Of a stretch of DNA of 64,000 nt, positions 9,863-18,821 are shown piece after piece. The notes below the pieces were generated by a model that saw only the letters and a program-made list of their open reading frames with translations, was not told the DNA's origin and did not search any database. How positions within the stretch are numbered: position 1 is the first letter of the stretch; each line of letters opens with the position of its first letter. Origin of the DNA: Pedobacter segetis (GTDB lineage Bacteria; Bacteroidota; Bacteroidia; Sphingobacteriales; Sphingobacteriaceae); the NCBI RefSeq assembly GCF_016623585.1, contig NZ_JAEHFY010000002.1, positions 173,531 to 237,530 on the forward strand, read 5' to 3'. The translations under genes and the position numbers were made by a program.

Positions 9863-10846
9863 CTATTTTTCTGTAACCTGTAAAGTACTCATCCATGCTT
9901 CTTGTTTTTCTTTGGTTTGAAAAGTCCATGCTAAAACCCTGCTTACTTTACTGCCTTGACCCATTGGTAAAATTTTAATGTCGAAAGCTCCCGCATAATC
10001 CAGTTGTTTGTAAGCGGCATCTAAATGCGCAATATTTGAAATCAAAGTTGTAAACCATAGGCATGAATTTGCATAAGTTTTGCTCTGCTCAATCATGGTG
10101 TTTACAAACTTCCCCTCACCACCGTAACACCAAACCTCTTTACTTTTTCCACCAAAATTAGCCACAACTTCTTCTGCTTTTTCTTTTCCCAAATTGCTCA
10201 ATTTTTTAGCGGCTTTGGCCTGGGCTTCTGCCATTGATGCGTAAAACGGGGGATTACATATCGTTACATGAAAACGCTCTGTTAGTTCTAAAACACCAAC
10301 AAAAACATTTTTATTATTGGGTTGATGCCTAAATTTTATTTTGCCATCTAATTGTGGGTTTGCGACAACAATTTTCTGTGAAGAAGCTATGGCGGTTTCA
10401 TCAATATCGGCACCTACAAAACTCCATCCGTACTCGCTATTGCCTATCAAAGGGTAAACGCAATTTGCGCCAATACCAATATCCAAACATTTTACCTGTT
10501 TCCCTTTCGGGATGATGCCTTTATTACTTGTGGCCAGTAAATCGGCAATGTTATGGATGTAATCTGCTCTCCCTGGTATGGGCGGGCAAAGATAACCTTG
10601 AGGGATTTCCCAATTTTTAATGCCGTAATAATGGAGCAATAATGCTTTATTTAATGCCTTAACAGCTTCTGGATCTGCAAAATCTAATGTTTCTATTTCA
10701 TGATCATTAACAAAAATAAACGACTTTAAATCTGGGTTTTTTATAGAAAGTTCTTGTAAATTATATCTTCCTTGGTGCTTGTTACGAGGGTGTAATTTTG
10801 CCTTGGTTTTTTTTTTAGCGTTTCTTTTTATACTTTTTGTTGGCAT
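9863..10846 (-). CDS. rlmF: 23S rRNA (adenine(1618)-N6)-methyltransferase RlmF
   Basis: The protein has 327 residues, close to the family length. A very basic N-terminal tail (KSIKRNAKKKTKAKLHPRNK) is suited to rRNA binding. The family signatures are HPRNKHQGRY, the stretch IPQGYLCPPIPGRADYIH, the SAM-binding region CLDIGIGANCVYPLIG, and the N6-adenine methyltransferase motif NPPFYAS at about residue 195. The enzyme methylates A1618 (E. coli numbering) of 23S rRNA in the cytoplasm using S-adenosylmethionine. It appears monocistronic. Nothing in the sequence points to truncation. Confidence 0.93.
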   Translation of the reverse strand: MPTKSIKRNAKKKTKAKLHPRNKHQGRYNLQELSIKNPDLKSFIFVNDHEIETLDFADPEAVKALNKALLLHYYGIKNWEIPQGYLCPPIPGRADYIHNIADLLATSNKGIIPKGKQVKCLDIGIGANCVYPLIGNSEYGWSFVGADIDETAIASSQKIVVANPQLDGKIKFRHQPNNKNVFVGVLELTERFHVTICNPPFYASMAEAQAKAAKKLSNLGKEKAEEVVANFGGKSKEVWCYGGEGKFVNTMIEQSKTYANSCLWFTTLISNIAHLDAAYKQLDYAGAFDIKILPMGQGSKVSRVLAWTFQTKEKQEAWMSTLQVTEK

Positions 10847-10965
10847 GAAAATGATTTTAAAAGCCGCAATTTATAGATTTTAATTTAGATATAAGATGTG
10901 AGACGCAAGGGTAAAGAAACAGGACTTTTAGTTTATACAATAATGAAGATGTCTCAAAATTTTTT

Positions 10966-10999
10966 GTCATGCTGTCCGCCAACTAGCGGACAGCATGAC
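10966..10999. repeat. Perfect 14-bp inverted repeat (GTCATGCTG family)
   Basis: The left arm at 10966-10979 (GTCATGCTGTCCGC) is exactly complementary to 10986-10999, with a 6-base loop. A T-run follows on the plus strand, where no plus-strand gene precedes it. It lies between two minus-strand genes, so an ordinary terminator would face the wrong way. The outer half GTCATGCTG recurs at 48970, and its complement CAGCATGAC occurs several times in the array after 63389. It may be a small dispersed hairpin element. Confidence 0.7.
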
Positions 11000-11041
11000 G
11001 GATTTTTTCTTATAAACTTTTTAATTTTTTGTTAAATCCAA

Positions 11042-11986
11042 TTAATCTCTTTTTCCGCCAAATACAGAGAAGCTTACGTATCTTTTTGGGTTTGCTTTTA
11101 CATCTACCATTAATTTATCCAAATCTGAGGCAGACTTATTAAGATTGTTATAAAGTTTATCGTCGTTTAATAATAACGCTATTGAACCGGTTCCGCTGTT
11201 CACTTTGCTTATTGCCAATTGCAACTCAGAAACCGCTTTATTTGCATTATCAATAGTTTGCTTAATATTTGTAGCAGCTAATTGGTTAGAAAACGAGTCG
11301 AAATTACTTACCATGGCATTAATCTTATCGTTGTTGTTTTTAAGGTTGTTAGAGATAGACTCGGCGTTGGCCAAAATAACATCTATTCTTTTTGCTTGTA
11401 TGCCTACCGCACCATCAACGGTTTTAGAAGTTGATTCTAAGGTTTGTAAAGTATTGGCGATGCTAGCAAAACTTCTGTTTACATTTCTTTGAAAATCTGG
11501 ATTTAAGATCATGTTTACGGATGTTAAAACAGAATCCATTTTAGAAACAATTTGCTGCGCCTTTTTTTGTACGGGTTCTACTTGCTCTAAAAGATTGGCC
11601 TGTACGTTTGCATTTAGGGTATCGCCATCAGAAGCATATTGTAAACTATTCCCCAGATCAAAAACCACGGCTTTGCTCCCCAATAAATCTGTGCTTTCTA
11701 ATCTTGCTATGGTATTTTTAGGGATTTCATATTGTGGTTTTATCTTAAATTGAGCTAAAATTTGTCCGTTTTCTAATAAAGTTAACGCAGAAACCCGCCC
11801 AACTTGATAGCCATTTACCAAAACTGGTTTAGAAACCGCTAGTCCGTCAACCTTGTCATATTTTGCATAAAATTCGTTTTCGCTTACAAAAACATCATTT
11901 CCCTTTAAAAAGTTATAGCCAATAATTAATATAGCTATGGTAATTGCCGCTAAAATGCCGACTTTGGTTTCGTTAGAGATTTTCAC
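11042..11986 (-). CDS. MlaD/MCE-family protein, phospholipid-transport substrate-binding subunit
   Basis: The protein has 314 residues: a short cytoplasmic N-terminus, one membrane helix at about residues 9-28 (ILAAITIAILIIGYNFL), then an MCE domain (about 38-115) with YDKVDGLAVSKPVLVNGYQVG, followed by a long helical tail with coiled-coil character. MCE proteins of this build anchor in the inner membrane and form hexameric rings that pass lipids across the periplasm. The MlaE/MlaF permease and ATPase genes are not in the window. It lies 31 bases downstream of the amidase gene on the same strand and is probably co-transcribed with it. Divergent lptD nearby places it in an envelope-maintenance neighbourhood. 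Confidence 0.9.
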   Translation of the reverse strand: MKISNETKVGILAAITIAILIIGYNFLKGNDVFVSENEFYAKYDKVDGLAVSKPVLVNGYQVGRVSALTLLENGQILAQFKIKPQYEIPKNTIARLESTDLLGSKAVVFDLGNSLQYASDGDTLNANVQANLLEQVEPVQKKAQQIVSKMDSVLTSVNMILNPDFQRNVNRSFASIANTLQTLESTSKTVDGAVGIQAKRIDVILANAESISNNLKNNNDKINAMVSNFDSFSNQLAATNIKQTIDNANKAVSELQLAISKVNSGTGSIALLLNDDKLYNNLNKSASDLDKLMVDVKANPKRYVSFSVFGGKRD

Positions 11987-12017
11987 AAATTCTTGGGTTT
12001 AGTTTTTAATGGTCTAT

Positions 12018-12878
12018 TTAAGATTCTACTTGTTTTTTATAATTTACGATAGCGTTGACAATATTAGTTACAATTTCGGCTTGTCCATCATCAGAATTGA
12101 TAAATTTTTCTTCTTCTGGGTTACTTATAAAACCAATTTCGGTTAATATTGCGGGCATCCCCGCTCTTGCCAAAACCGCTAAACTTTTTTCTTGAACGCC
12201 TCTATTTACCCTACCGCTTTTAACATATTCGTCTTGCACTAATGATGCCAATTTTATGCTTTGGTCCCTAAAGGCATTTTTCATCAAAGAAAAAATTATG
12301 TAGCTCTCTGGGTCATTAGGGTCAAAACCTTGGTAATTATCCTTATAATCTTTTTCTAAAAGGATAGAGGCATTTTCCCTTACTGCCGCATCTTGTTCAT
12401 CTAACCGGCCAAAACCAGAAACAAAGGTTTCTGTACCTTTTGGCCTAGGATCTGGGATGCTTCTGTAATGTGCTTTACCTTTTACCACGTACCGTTGCCT
12501 TATATTGGGCATAGAGTTGCAATGGATAGATATGAAAAGATCTGCCTTTTCTTTATTGGCGATATTGATGCGCTCGTACAATTTCACAAATACATCGGTT
12601 TTTCGGGTATAGATTACCTTAACGTCGGGCAATCTATCTTCAATTGCTTTACCTAATTTTAAGGCAACCTCTAAAGCAACGTCTTTCTCTTTAGAGAATG
12701 CACCGTGGGTTGCACCATCCTCGCCACCATGGCCAGCATCAATTACGATCACTTTTATTTTATTCCCTGTGGATAAATAATTATTCCCATCTGTTATTTT
12801 TAAGGAACTAAAAAGAACAAAACTAAAACTTGTTAGTATTAAACAGTTAATAAACCTTTTGGATGTTGTAATTTTCAT
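12018..12878 (-). CDS. N-acetylmuramoyl-L-alanine amidase (Amidase_3)
   Basis: This is a zinc amidase that cleaves the MurNAc-L-Ala bond of peptidoglycan in the periplasm. I chose the ATG at 12878 (MKITTSKRFINCLILTSF...), which places the hydrophobic export segment at the N-terminus. The longer frame from 12914 would leave only 21 bases before the divergent lptD start. The Amidase_3 motifs are VIDAGHGGEDGATHG (first zinc His), the second ligand region DLFISIHCNSMPN (His) and the catalytic Glu in AILTEIGFISNPEEE. An insertion around residues 130-190 is usual in Bacteroidota AmiC-like enzymes. It precedes mlaD by 31 bases on the same strand. Confidence 0.9.
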   Translation of the reverse strand: MKITTSKRFINCLILTSFSFVLFSSLKITDGNNYLSTGNKIKVIVIDAGHGGEDGATHGAFSKEKDVALEVALKLGKAIEDRLPDVKVIYTRKTDVFVKLYERINIANKEKADLFISIHCNSMPNIRQRYVVKGKAHYRSIPDPRPKGTETFVSGFGRLDEQDAAVRENASILLEKDYKDNYQGFDPNDPESYIIFSLMKNAFRDQSIKLASLVQDEYVKSGRVNRGVQEKSLAVLARAGMPAILTEIGFISNPEEEKFINSDDGQAEIVTNIVNAIVNYKKQVES

Positions 12879-12935
12879 TAATTTTGGGCGTTTTTTGATA
12901 ACCTTTGCGTACAAAAATATTATTCTTTATTAATT

Positions 12936-15587
12936 TTGAAATTTACCTATATATTTTTTACCTGCATCTTACTATTTCTGCACATTGGCGCTAAGGCCAA
13001 TGGCTTTTATCAGTCTGATACTTTAAAAAACAAAGTAGGTATTGATACCATTAAGTCTCCTAAAATAGATTCTTTAAAAACGGATACTTTAAAGAAAAAT
13101 TCTAAAAAGGGTGAAATAACAGATGTGATAAAAGCCGTAGCCTCAGATTCTTCTTTTTACGATACCAAAAATAATGTGATGTACCTGTATGGGAACGCCA
13201 GGATCACTTATGGGGAAAAGCAGGTTGATGCCGGTTTCATCAAAGTTGATTATAAAACCAATACCATTTTTGCAAAAGGTAAAACAGATACTTTGGGGAG
13301 GTTTTCTGGCTTGCCTATTTTTAAAGATCCACAGCAGGGAACCCTAACGGCAGATTCTGTTTATTATAACTTTAAAACTTCTAAAGGAAGGATCTATCAG
13401 GTTTATACCGAACAAGATGGCGGCTATATTACGGGCGGTAAAATTAAAAAGCAGGCAAATGATGAGGTGCATTTAAAAAACGTTGTCTATTCTACTTGTG
13501 ATCTACCTTCGCCGCACCAACATTTTGGTATCGTAATTACAAAAGGTATTGCCACTAAAAACCAAATAGTTACCGGGCCGGCTTATATGGTTATAGAAGA
13601 TGTTCCTATACCCTTGATCATACCTTTCGGGTTTTTTCCTAAACCCAATAAAAGGGCTTCTGGCATTATTTTACCACAGGTTGGCGAAGATGCCACGCTT
13701 GGTTTTTTTCTTAGGGATTTTGGCTACTATATTGGATTGAACGACTATTGGGACATGACCTTGAAGGGAGGTGTTTATTCTAAAGGTTCTTACGAGACCA
13801 ACGTTGCCAGTAGATATACCAAACGTTATAAATATAGCGGCAACGTTTTTTTATCTTATTCTTCTCGTAAATTTGGGGTAGAGGGTACACCAGAGTATGA
13901 ACACCCCACAAAAGATTTTAGGATACAATGGTCTCATTCGCAAAATGCAAACGCACACCCTGGATCCAATTTTAGTGCTTCTGTAAATGCCAGTACAAGC
14001 GGTGCTTTTAGAAACGTTCCGGGCAGTAGTTACCAACAAATAGTCCAAAACCAAATTGGATCAAGTATTTCTTACAGTAAAACATTTGCAAACACACCTT
14101 TTAGTTTAAGCACTGCTTTAAACCATAGTCAAGATTTATCATCGGGCAGGGTAAGTTTAGGTTTGCCGGCGCTTAATTTCAGCATGACAACCATCAACCC
14201 TTTTGATAGCAAGGATAGAATTGGCGAGCAAAAATGGTATCAGAGGATAGCTATTGGCTACAGTTTACAAGCTAACAACCAAATAAATACCGTAGATTCT
14301 TTACTTTTTAGGAAAAAAACGCTAAGTCAGGTTCAATCTGGTATCCAACATAATATCCCAATATCTTTATCGTCACAGATCTTAAAATATTTTCAATTTA
14401 GCCAAAGTTTAAATTATACCGAGCGTTGGTATTTTCAAACCATACGCAAAAATTATATTGCTAGGCCTACACCAACGGGTACAAGAGACTCATCAGCAAT
14501 AGATACCATCCCTGGTTTTAGAAGGGCTGCAGATTACAGCTTAGGGGGCTCTTTATCAACCAAGATTTATGGCATCGTAAAATTTAAAAAAGGCAAAATA
14601 ACGGCAATAAGGCATGTTTTAACCCCAAATATCGGTTTCTCTTACCGCCCAGATTTTGGAAAGCCAAGTTTTAACTACTATGATAGCGTACAAGTGGATC
14701 AAACGGGCAGAAGACAAGCATATTCTATTTTTGAACAAGGTTTATATGGCGGGCCGGGGAGCGGGAAAAGTGCAGCAATTACCTTTGGGGTAGATAATAA
14801 TATAGAATTGAAGGTTAAATCTAGTAAAGACACAACCAATAATGGCATCAAAAAAATCCCGATTTTACAAGGCCTATCATTAAATGGTTCTTACAATTTT
14901 GTGGCTGATAGTTTAAAACTTTCTCAGTTGGGTTTTAGTGGGCGCACTTTTTTTACAGAAAAGCTGGGTGTTAGTTTTTCTGGAAATCTAGATCCTTATG
15001 AGTTTTTGGTGCAAAGGATCAACGGGCAGGATGTTGGAAGAACGATAAACAGGTACCGTTGGCAAGATGGGAAACTGCCAAGGCTTACAAATTTTAATTT
15101 TTCTTTTGATTATAGTTTAAACTCTAGCACTTTAGGGAAAAACAATAAAGCTAATAATCCGCCAAACCCAAATAGCGATTTGTTTAACAGGGTAAACGCC
15201 CAGCAAGCAGAGCAGTTGCAACAGATCAATAGAAATGCCAACGCTTTTGTTGATTTTAATATCCCTTGGAACCTGAGTTTCTACTATAATTTCAATTATT
15301 CAAATAATGGCTTAAGTAAATCAATTGTACAAACCTTAAATGCCAACGGCGATTTTAACCTCACGCCAAAATGGAAAGTGCAGTTTAATACAGGCTATGA
15401 TTTTGCCAATAGCGCCATCAGTTTAACATCTTTTTCTATCTACAGAGATTTACATTGTTGGGATATGTCTATCAGATGGATCCCGTTTGGCCCCTACCAG
15501 AGTTACAGCGTAGATCTAAGGGTAAAAGCGTCTATTCTACAAGATTTAAAACTTAGCAAACGCAGAGAATATTACAATCAATTTTAA
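12936..15587 (+). CDS. lptD: LPS-assembly outer-membrane protein LptD (Bacteroidota type), TTG start
   Basis: The protein has 883 residues. The signal peptide (KFTYIFFTCILLFLHIGAKA) begins immediately after a TTG codon at 12936. There is no in-frame ATG between the upstream stop at 12879 and this signal sequence, so TTG (or the preceding ATT) must serve as start. An N-terminal periplasmic OstA-like segment (about 60-200, with VMYLYGNARITYGEKQVDAG) is followed by a large barrel with strands such as GFFPKPNKRASGIILPQ and the late DLHCWDMSIRW, ending in NQF. LptD inserts lipopolysaccharide into the outer leaflet. It is divergent from the amidase/mlaD pair, and its stop is one base before the cinA ATG. 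Confidence 0.88.
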   Translation: MKFTYIFFTCILLFLHIGAKANGFYQSDTLKNKVGIDTIKSPKIDSLKTDTLKKNSKKGEITDVIKAVASDSSFYDTKNNVMYLYGNARITYGEKQVDAGFIKVDYKTNTIFAKGKTDTLGRFSGLPIFKDPQQGTLTADSVYYNFKTSKGRIYQVYTEQDGGYITGGKIKKQANDEVHLKNVVYSTCDLPSPHQHFGIVITKGIATKNQIVTGPAYMVIEDVPIPLIIPFGFFPKPNKRASGIILPQVGEDATLGFFLRDFGYYIGLNDYWDMTLKGGVYSKGSYETNVASRYTKRYKYSGNVFLSYSSRKFGVEGTPEYEHPTKDFRIQWSHSQNANAHPGSNFSASVNASTSGAFRNVPGSSYQQIVQNQIGSSISYSKTFANTPFSLSTALNHSQDLSSGRVSLGLPALNFSMTTINPFDSKDRIGEQKWYQRIAIGYSLQANNQINTVDSLLFRKKTLSQVQSGIQHNIPISLSSQILKYFQFSQSLNYTERWYFQTIRKNYIARPTPTGTRDSSAIDTIPGFRRAADYSLGGSLSTKIYGIVKFKKGKITAIRHVLTPNIGFSYRPDFGKPSFNYYDSVQVDQTGRRQAYSIFEQGLYGGPGSGKSAAITFGVDNNIELKVKSSKDTTNNGIKKIPILQGLSLNGSYNFVADSLKLSQLGFSGRTFFTEKLGVSFSGNLDPYEFLVQRINGQDVGRTINRYRWQDGKLPRLTNFNFSFDYSLNSSTLGKNNKANNPPNPNSDLFNRVNAQQAEQLQQINRNANAFVDFNIPWNLSFYYNFNYSNNGLSKSIVQTLNANGDFNLTPKWKVQFNTGYDFANSAISLTSFSIYRDLHCWDMSIRWIPFGPYQSYSVDLRVKASILQDLKLSKRREYYNQF

Positions 15588-15588
15588 G

Positions 15589-16839
15589 ATGCAGGCAGAG
15601 ATAATTACCATAGGTGATGAGATTTTAATTGGGCAGATCGTTGATAGCAATTCGGCCTGGATGGCTACCCAATTAAACGCGATAGGCATAAAGGTAAAAC
15701 AGATCACTTCTATTTCTGATGATGCAAACCATATTTTAAAGGCATTAAAAGCAGCAGAAAGCAGGGCAGATATTGTTTTGATAACCGGTGGCTTAGGGCC
15801 AACAAAAGACGATATCACCAAAAAAACGATGGCTCGATACCTCGGTTCTAAAAAAATGGTTTTGCATGGGCCAACTTTAGAGGTAGTAAAGAAAATATTT
15901 TCTAAGTACAAAGCCCCTATTTTACAGGTTAACATTGATCAAGCCAAAGTGCCGGATAATTGCGAAGTGCTTTTGAACGATCAAGGGACCGCACCTTGTA
16001 TGCTCTTTAGAAAAAACGAGAAAGTTTTTATTTCTATGCCGGGGGTACCTTATGAAATGATGAATTTAATGAATACCAAAGTTATCCCCATTTTAAAAAA
16101 GGATTATGATTTACCGGCCATTTATCATCAAACCATTTTAACCGCTGGGGTTGGAGAATCTTTTTTAGCGGAAGAATTAAAAGACATTGAAGGTGCTTTG
16201 CCACCTCATATCAAGCTAGCTTATTTGCCAAAATTGGGTTCGGTAAGGTTAAGATTGAGTACCGTTACAAGTGCCAATGATGATGTAAGAGAAGAATTAG
16301 ATACCTATATCAACCAGATTTTAGAAAAAATACCCAATTATTGGGTAGCAAAAGAAGATATCCCGATAGAAAAGGCGATCCTTAATTTAATGCAAGCAAA
16401 AAACCTTAGCCTTTCCGTTGCAGAAAGCTGTACGGGGGGCACCTTATCGCAGATGATTACGCAGCATGCCGGTTGTTCTGCCGTATTTGCCGGTGGTGGT
16501 ATTGTTTACAGCTATGAGATGAAAACAAAGCTTTTGGGGGTTAAGCCCGATACTTTAGAAAAGTTTGGAGCTGTAAGCGAAGAAACCATTTTGGAGATGG
16601 CCAAAGGGGCAATTAAAAATTTTGATACCGATTATGCCATTGCGGTAAGCGGCATTGCCGGCCCAGATGGAGGAACAGAAGATAAGCCTGTGGGAACGGT
16701 TTGGATAGCAGTAGCCAATAAAGAAAACACGATTGCTAAAAAATTCACTTTCGGGAATAAAAGGCTTCAAAATATAGAAAGATCTGCAATGGCAGCCTTT
16801 AATATGCTTTTTAGAAAGTTGAAGGAAGATTTAGGTTAA
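15589..16839 (+). CDS. cinA: CinA family nicotinamide-nucleotide amidohydrolase
   Basis: The protein has 416 residues and is full length for a two-domain CinA. The N-terminal MoCF-type domain starts with MQAEIITIGDEILIGQIVDS and carries ITGGLGPTKDD. The C-terminal PncC domain (from about residue 255) carries SVAESCTGGTLSQMI and AVSGIAGPDGGTEDKPVGTV. The enzyme recycles NMN to nicotinate mononucleotide, and the N-terminal domain acts on ADP-ribose in characterised members. Its start codon is one base after the lptD stop, so translation is likely coupled. No separate promoter was seen. Confidence 0.93.
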   Translation: MQAEIITIGDEILIGQIVDSNSAWMATQLNAIGIKVKQITSISDDANHILKALKAAESRADIVLITGGLGPTKDDITKKTMARYLGSKKMVLHGPTLEVVKKIFSKYKAPILQVNIDQAKVPDNCEVLLNDQGTAPCMLFRKNEKVFISMPGVPYEMMNLMNTKVIPILKKDYDLPAIYHQTILTAGVGESFLAEELKDIEGALPPHIKLAYLPKLGSVRLRLSTVTSANDDVREELDTYINQILEKIPNYWVAKEDIPIEKAILNLMQAKNLSLSVAESCTGGTLSQMITQHAGCSAVFAGGGIVYSYEMKTKLLGVKPDTLEKFGAVSEETILEMAKGAIKNFDTDYAIAVSGIAGPDGGTEDKPVGTVWIAVANKENTIAKKFTFGNKRLQNIERSAMAAFNMLFRKLKEDLG

Positions 16840-16865
16840 ACCGATCATCTTTAAAGTAGCGAAAT

Positions 16866-16958
16866 GGCTTGAGTTTGTTGCGAGCGTTAACGATAGAAGC
16901 GGTATCCTTTTTTTCTTTTTCAGAAAAAAAGATTTAGCGAATAGCGTGTTAAAACGCC
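16866..16958. other. Intergenic hairpin element after cinA
   Basis: The gap between cinA and the E2 gene holds a structured stretch with an A/T-rich hairpin at its core: a run of CTTTTTTTC faces GAAAAAAAG around the loop TTTTTCA, at about 16909-16933. GAAGCGGTATCC lies on its left and GATTTAGCGAATAGCG on its right. It may act as a terminator for cinA or be a copy of a dispersed intergenic repeat. Only one clear copy is in the window, so the class is uncertain. Confidence 0.35.
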
Positions 16959-17086
16959 CGATCAAATATTTTTATTCTAAACAATATCAGATTTATTAGA
17001 ACAGTTATTGCCCAACCTGGGTTTCTAAAATTTATTACCGATTCTAAATTTAATCTTTATTATCCTGTATAAAAGGGATATATTAT

Positions 17087-17094
17087 TATTTTTG
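17087..17094 (+). promoter_or_regulatory. Candidate -7 element (TATTTTTG) of the E2 gene
   Basis: This matches the Bacteroidota primary-sigma -7 consensus TAnnTTTG and lies 22 bases before the ATG at 17117. I did not find a convincing TTTG -33 box at the usual spacing, so support is modest. Confidence 0.35.
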
Positions 17095-17116
17095 TTAAAA
17101 CAGATATAACAATAAC

Positions 17117-18475
17117 ATGGCTCAATACGAACTTTTATTACCAAAAATGGGAGAGAGCGTTGCGGAAGCAACCATAATTAGGTGGGAGAAAAATCCTGGC
17201 GATAGCATTGATATTGATGATACCATTTTAGAAATAGCTACGGATAAGGTTGATTCTGAAGTTCCATCACCTGTTTTTGGGAAGATGGTAAAACATTTAT
17301 TTAATGAAAACGACGTTGCCCAAGTAGGCGATGTAATTGCCATTATAGAGATTGAGGGCAATACCGAAGTTTCGGAAGAAATTAAAGGTGCCGAAATAGA
17401 AAGTGTAGAAAAGGAAGAAGAGATTCCTTTTGTGCCAGAAGAGGTGGAGCTTAAAGAAGATGCCGATGGTAATGAACAACCAACCGAACTTACCACGTTA
17501 AATCGTTTTTATTCGCCATTGGTAAAGAGCATAGCGCAAGAAGAGGGTATAAGCGAGGATCAATTGAATGATATAAAAGGAACCGGAAACGACGGAAGGG
17601 TTACCAAAGATGATCTTTTAGGTTACATCAACGGAAAAAATAATGAGCCGCAGCCCCACGGAGAAACAGTTTCTGAAAGTTTATCTGATAATGATCTACC
17701 AAAGAAAGAAAATAAGAGACAAGAAACAGAACTTTTGCAAAAAGTACAACCTGTTGCCAAAAGTGGCGAGGATGAGATTATTGAGATGGACAGGATGCGC
17801 AAGCTGATCGCAGACCACATGGTAAGCAGTAAGCAAACCTCGCCACACGTTACCTCGTTTATTGAAGTAGATGTAACCAATATGGTACTCTGGAGAAACA
17901 AGGTAAAGGCCAGTTTTGAGCAGCGAGAAGGGGAAAAAATTACTTTTACCCCAATTTTTGTTGAAGCGGTTGCAAAGGCACTTAAAGATTTGCCAATGGT
18001 TAATGTTTCGGTAAAGGGAACCCAAATCATCAAGAAAAAAGATATTAATATTGGCATGGCAACGGCATTGCCAAGCGGTAATTTAATTGTACCGGTAATA
18101 AAAAATGCAGATCAGTTAAATTTAGTGGGCCTAACAAAATCTGTTAATGATTTGGCCAGAAGATCAAGAGCCAATAAGTTACAACCCGATGAAGTACAGG
18201 GCGGTACGTTTACTTTAACCAATGTTGGCACTTTTGATAATACCATGGGCACCCCTATAATTAACCAGCCACAAGTTGCAATTTTAGCAGTTGGTGCCAT
18301 AAAAAAGAAACCGGCGGTGTTAGAGACCGAGTTTGGTGACGTGATAGCGATTAGGCACTTAATGTATCTATCTATGTCTTACGATCATAGGGTTGTAGAT
18401 GGCTCTTTAGGTGGAATGTTTATTAAAAAAGTTGCCGATAATTTGGAGCAATGGGATGTAAACAGGGAGATCTAA
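17117..18475 (+). CDS. Dihydrolipoamide acyltransferase (E2) of a 2-oxo acid dehydrogenase complex
   Basis: The protein has 452 residues. The N-terminal lipoyl domain (1-78) carries lipoyl-lysine Lys44 in EIATDKVDSEV. An acidic linker follows, then a peripheral-subunit-binding domain at about 132-170 (YSPLVKSIAQEEGISEDQLN...GRVTKDDLLGYI), a second linker, and the catalytic acyltransferase core ending with YDHRVVDG, where His424 and Asp428 are the active-site residues. The core catalyses acyl transfer from the lipoyl arm to CoA. The E1 and E3 genes are not adjacent, so the substrate cannot be fixed from context. The sequence style fits the branched-chain or generic Bacteroidota E2 rather than a pyruvate-specific one. 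Confidence 0.9.
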   Translation: MAQYELLLPKMGESVAEATIIRWEKNPGDSIDIDDTILEIATDKVDSEVPSPVFGKMVKHLFNENDVAQVGDVIAIIEIEGNTEVSEEIKGAEIESVEKEEEIPFVPEEVELKEDADGNEQPTELTTLNRFYSPLVKSIAQEEGISEDQLNDIKGTGNDGRVTKDDLLGYINGKNNEPQPHGETVSESLSDNDLPKKENKRQETELLQKVQPVAKSGEDEIIEMDRMRKLIADHMVSSKQTSPHVTSFIEVDVTNMVLWRNKVKASFEQREGEKITFTPIFVEAVAKALKDLPMVNVSVKGTQIIKKKDINIGMATALPSGNLIVPVIKNADQLNLVGLTKSVNDLARRSRANKLQPDEVQGGTFTLTNVGTFDNTMGTPIINQPQVAILAVGAIKKKPAVLETEFGDVIAIRHLMYLSMSYDHRVVDGSLGGMFIKKVADNLEQWDVNREI

Positions 18476-18526
18476 ATTGTTAGTTAGATTCTAATTTTAA
18501 AATCAACACCACATAAATAATTTAAA

Positions 18527-18748
18527 ATGGTTCAGTTAGATGTTTATTTCCAAAACATAAAAAAGAAGACAGGCAAAACAACTTCAGATTTTAAAGAACT
18601 GGCCATTGCAAAAGGTTATTTTGAAAATGGTATTTTAAAACCCTCTATTAAGGCTAAAGAAATTATAGCTTGGTTAAAGAAAGATTTTGATTTGGGGTAT
18701 GGCCATTCATTGGCAATATTCCATGCCATAAAAGATGATCTGAAATAG
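18527..18748 (+). CDS. DUF4287 domain-containing small protein
   Basis: This small cytoplasmic protein has 73 residues, all within one recognisable domain: VYFQNIKKKTGKTTSDFKEL, then a middle AKGYF segment, and the ending YGHSLAIFHAIKDD. These match the DUF4287 family, whose function is unknown. It follows the E2 gene by 51 bases on the same strand and ends just before a strong terminator, so it is the last gene of that transcript. Some family members occur fused to or beside DUF5655-type domains, which are not seen here. Confidence 0.85.
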   Translation: MVQLDVYFQNIKKKTGKTTSDFKELAIAKGYFENGILKPSIKAKEIIAWLKKDFDLGYGHSLAIFHAIKDDLK

Positions 18749-18782
18749 AACTTTTACTGCTTATCTATTCTAATAATAACCA

Positions 18783-18821
18783 AAACAAGCTTACGATCTA
18801 AAATCGTAAGCTTGTTTTTTT
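18783..18821 (+). terminator. Rho-independent terminator between convergent genes
   Basis: A perfect 15-bp stem pairs 18783-18797 with 18803-18817 around the loop CTAAA and runs straight into a T-run through 18821. It ends the E2/DUF4287 transcript and overlaps the stop codon of the convergent macroglobulin gene. On the minus strand it is followed by only four Ts, so termination there would be weaker. Confidence 0.92.

Noticed and set aside
12904..12938. TTTG/TAATTTTG pair as the lptD promoter
   Set aside because: The TAATTTTG box ends on the TTG start codon itself, so transcription would begin inside the gene. The spacing is also long.
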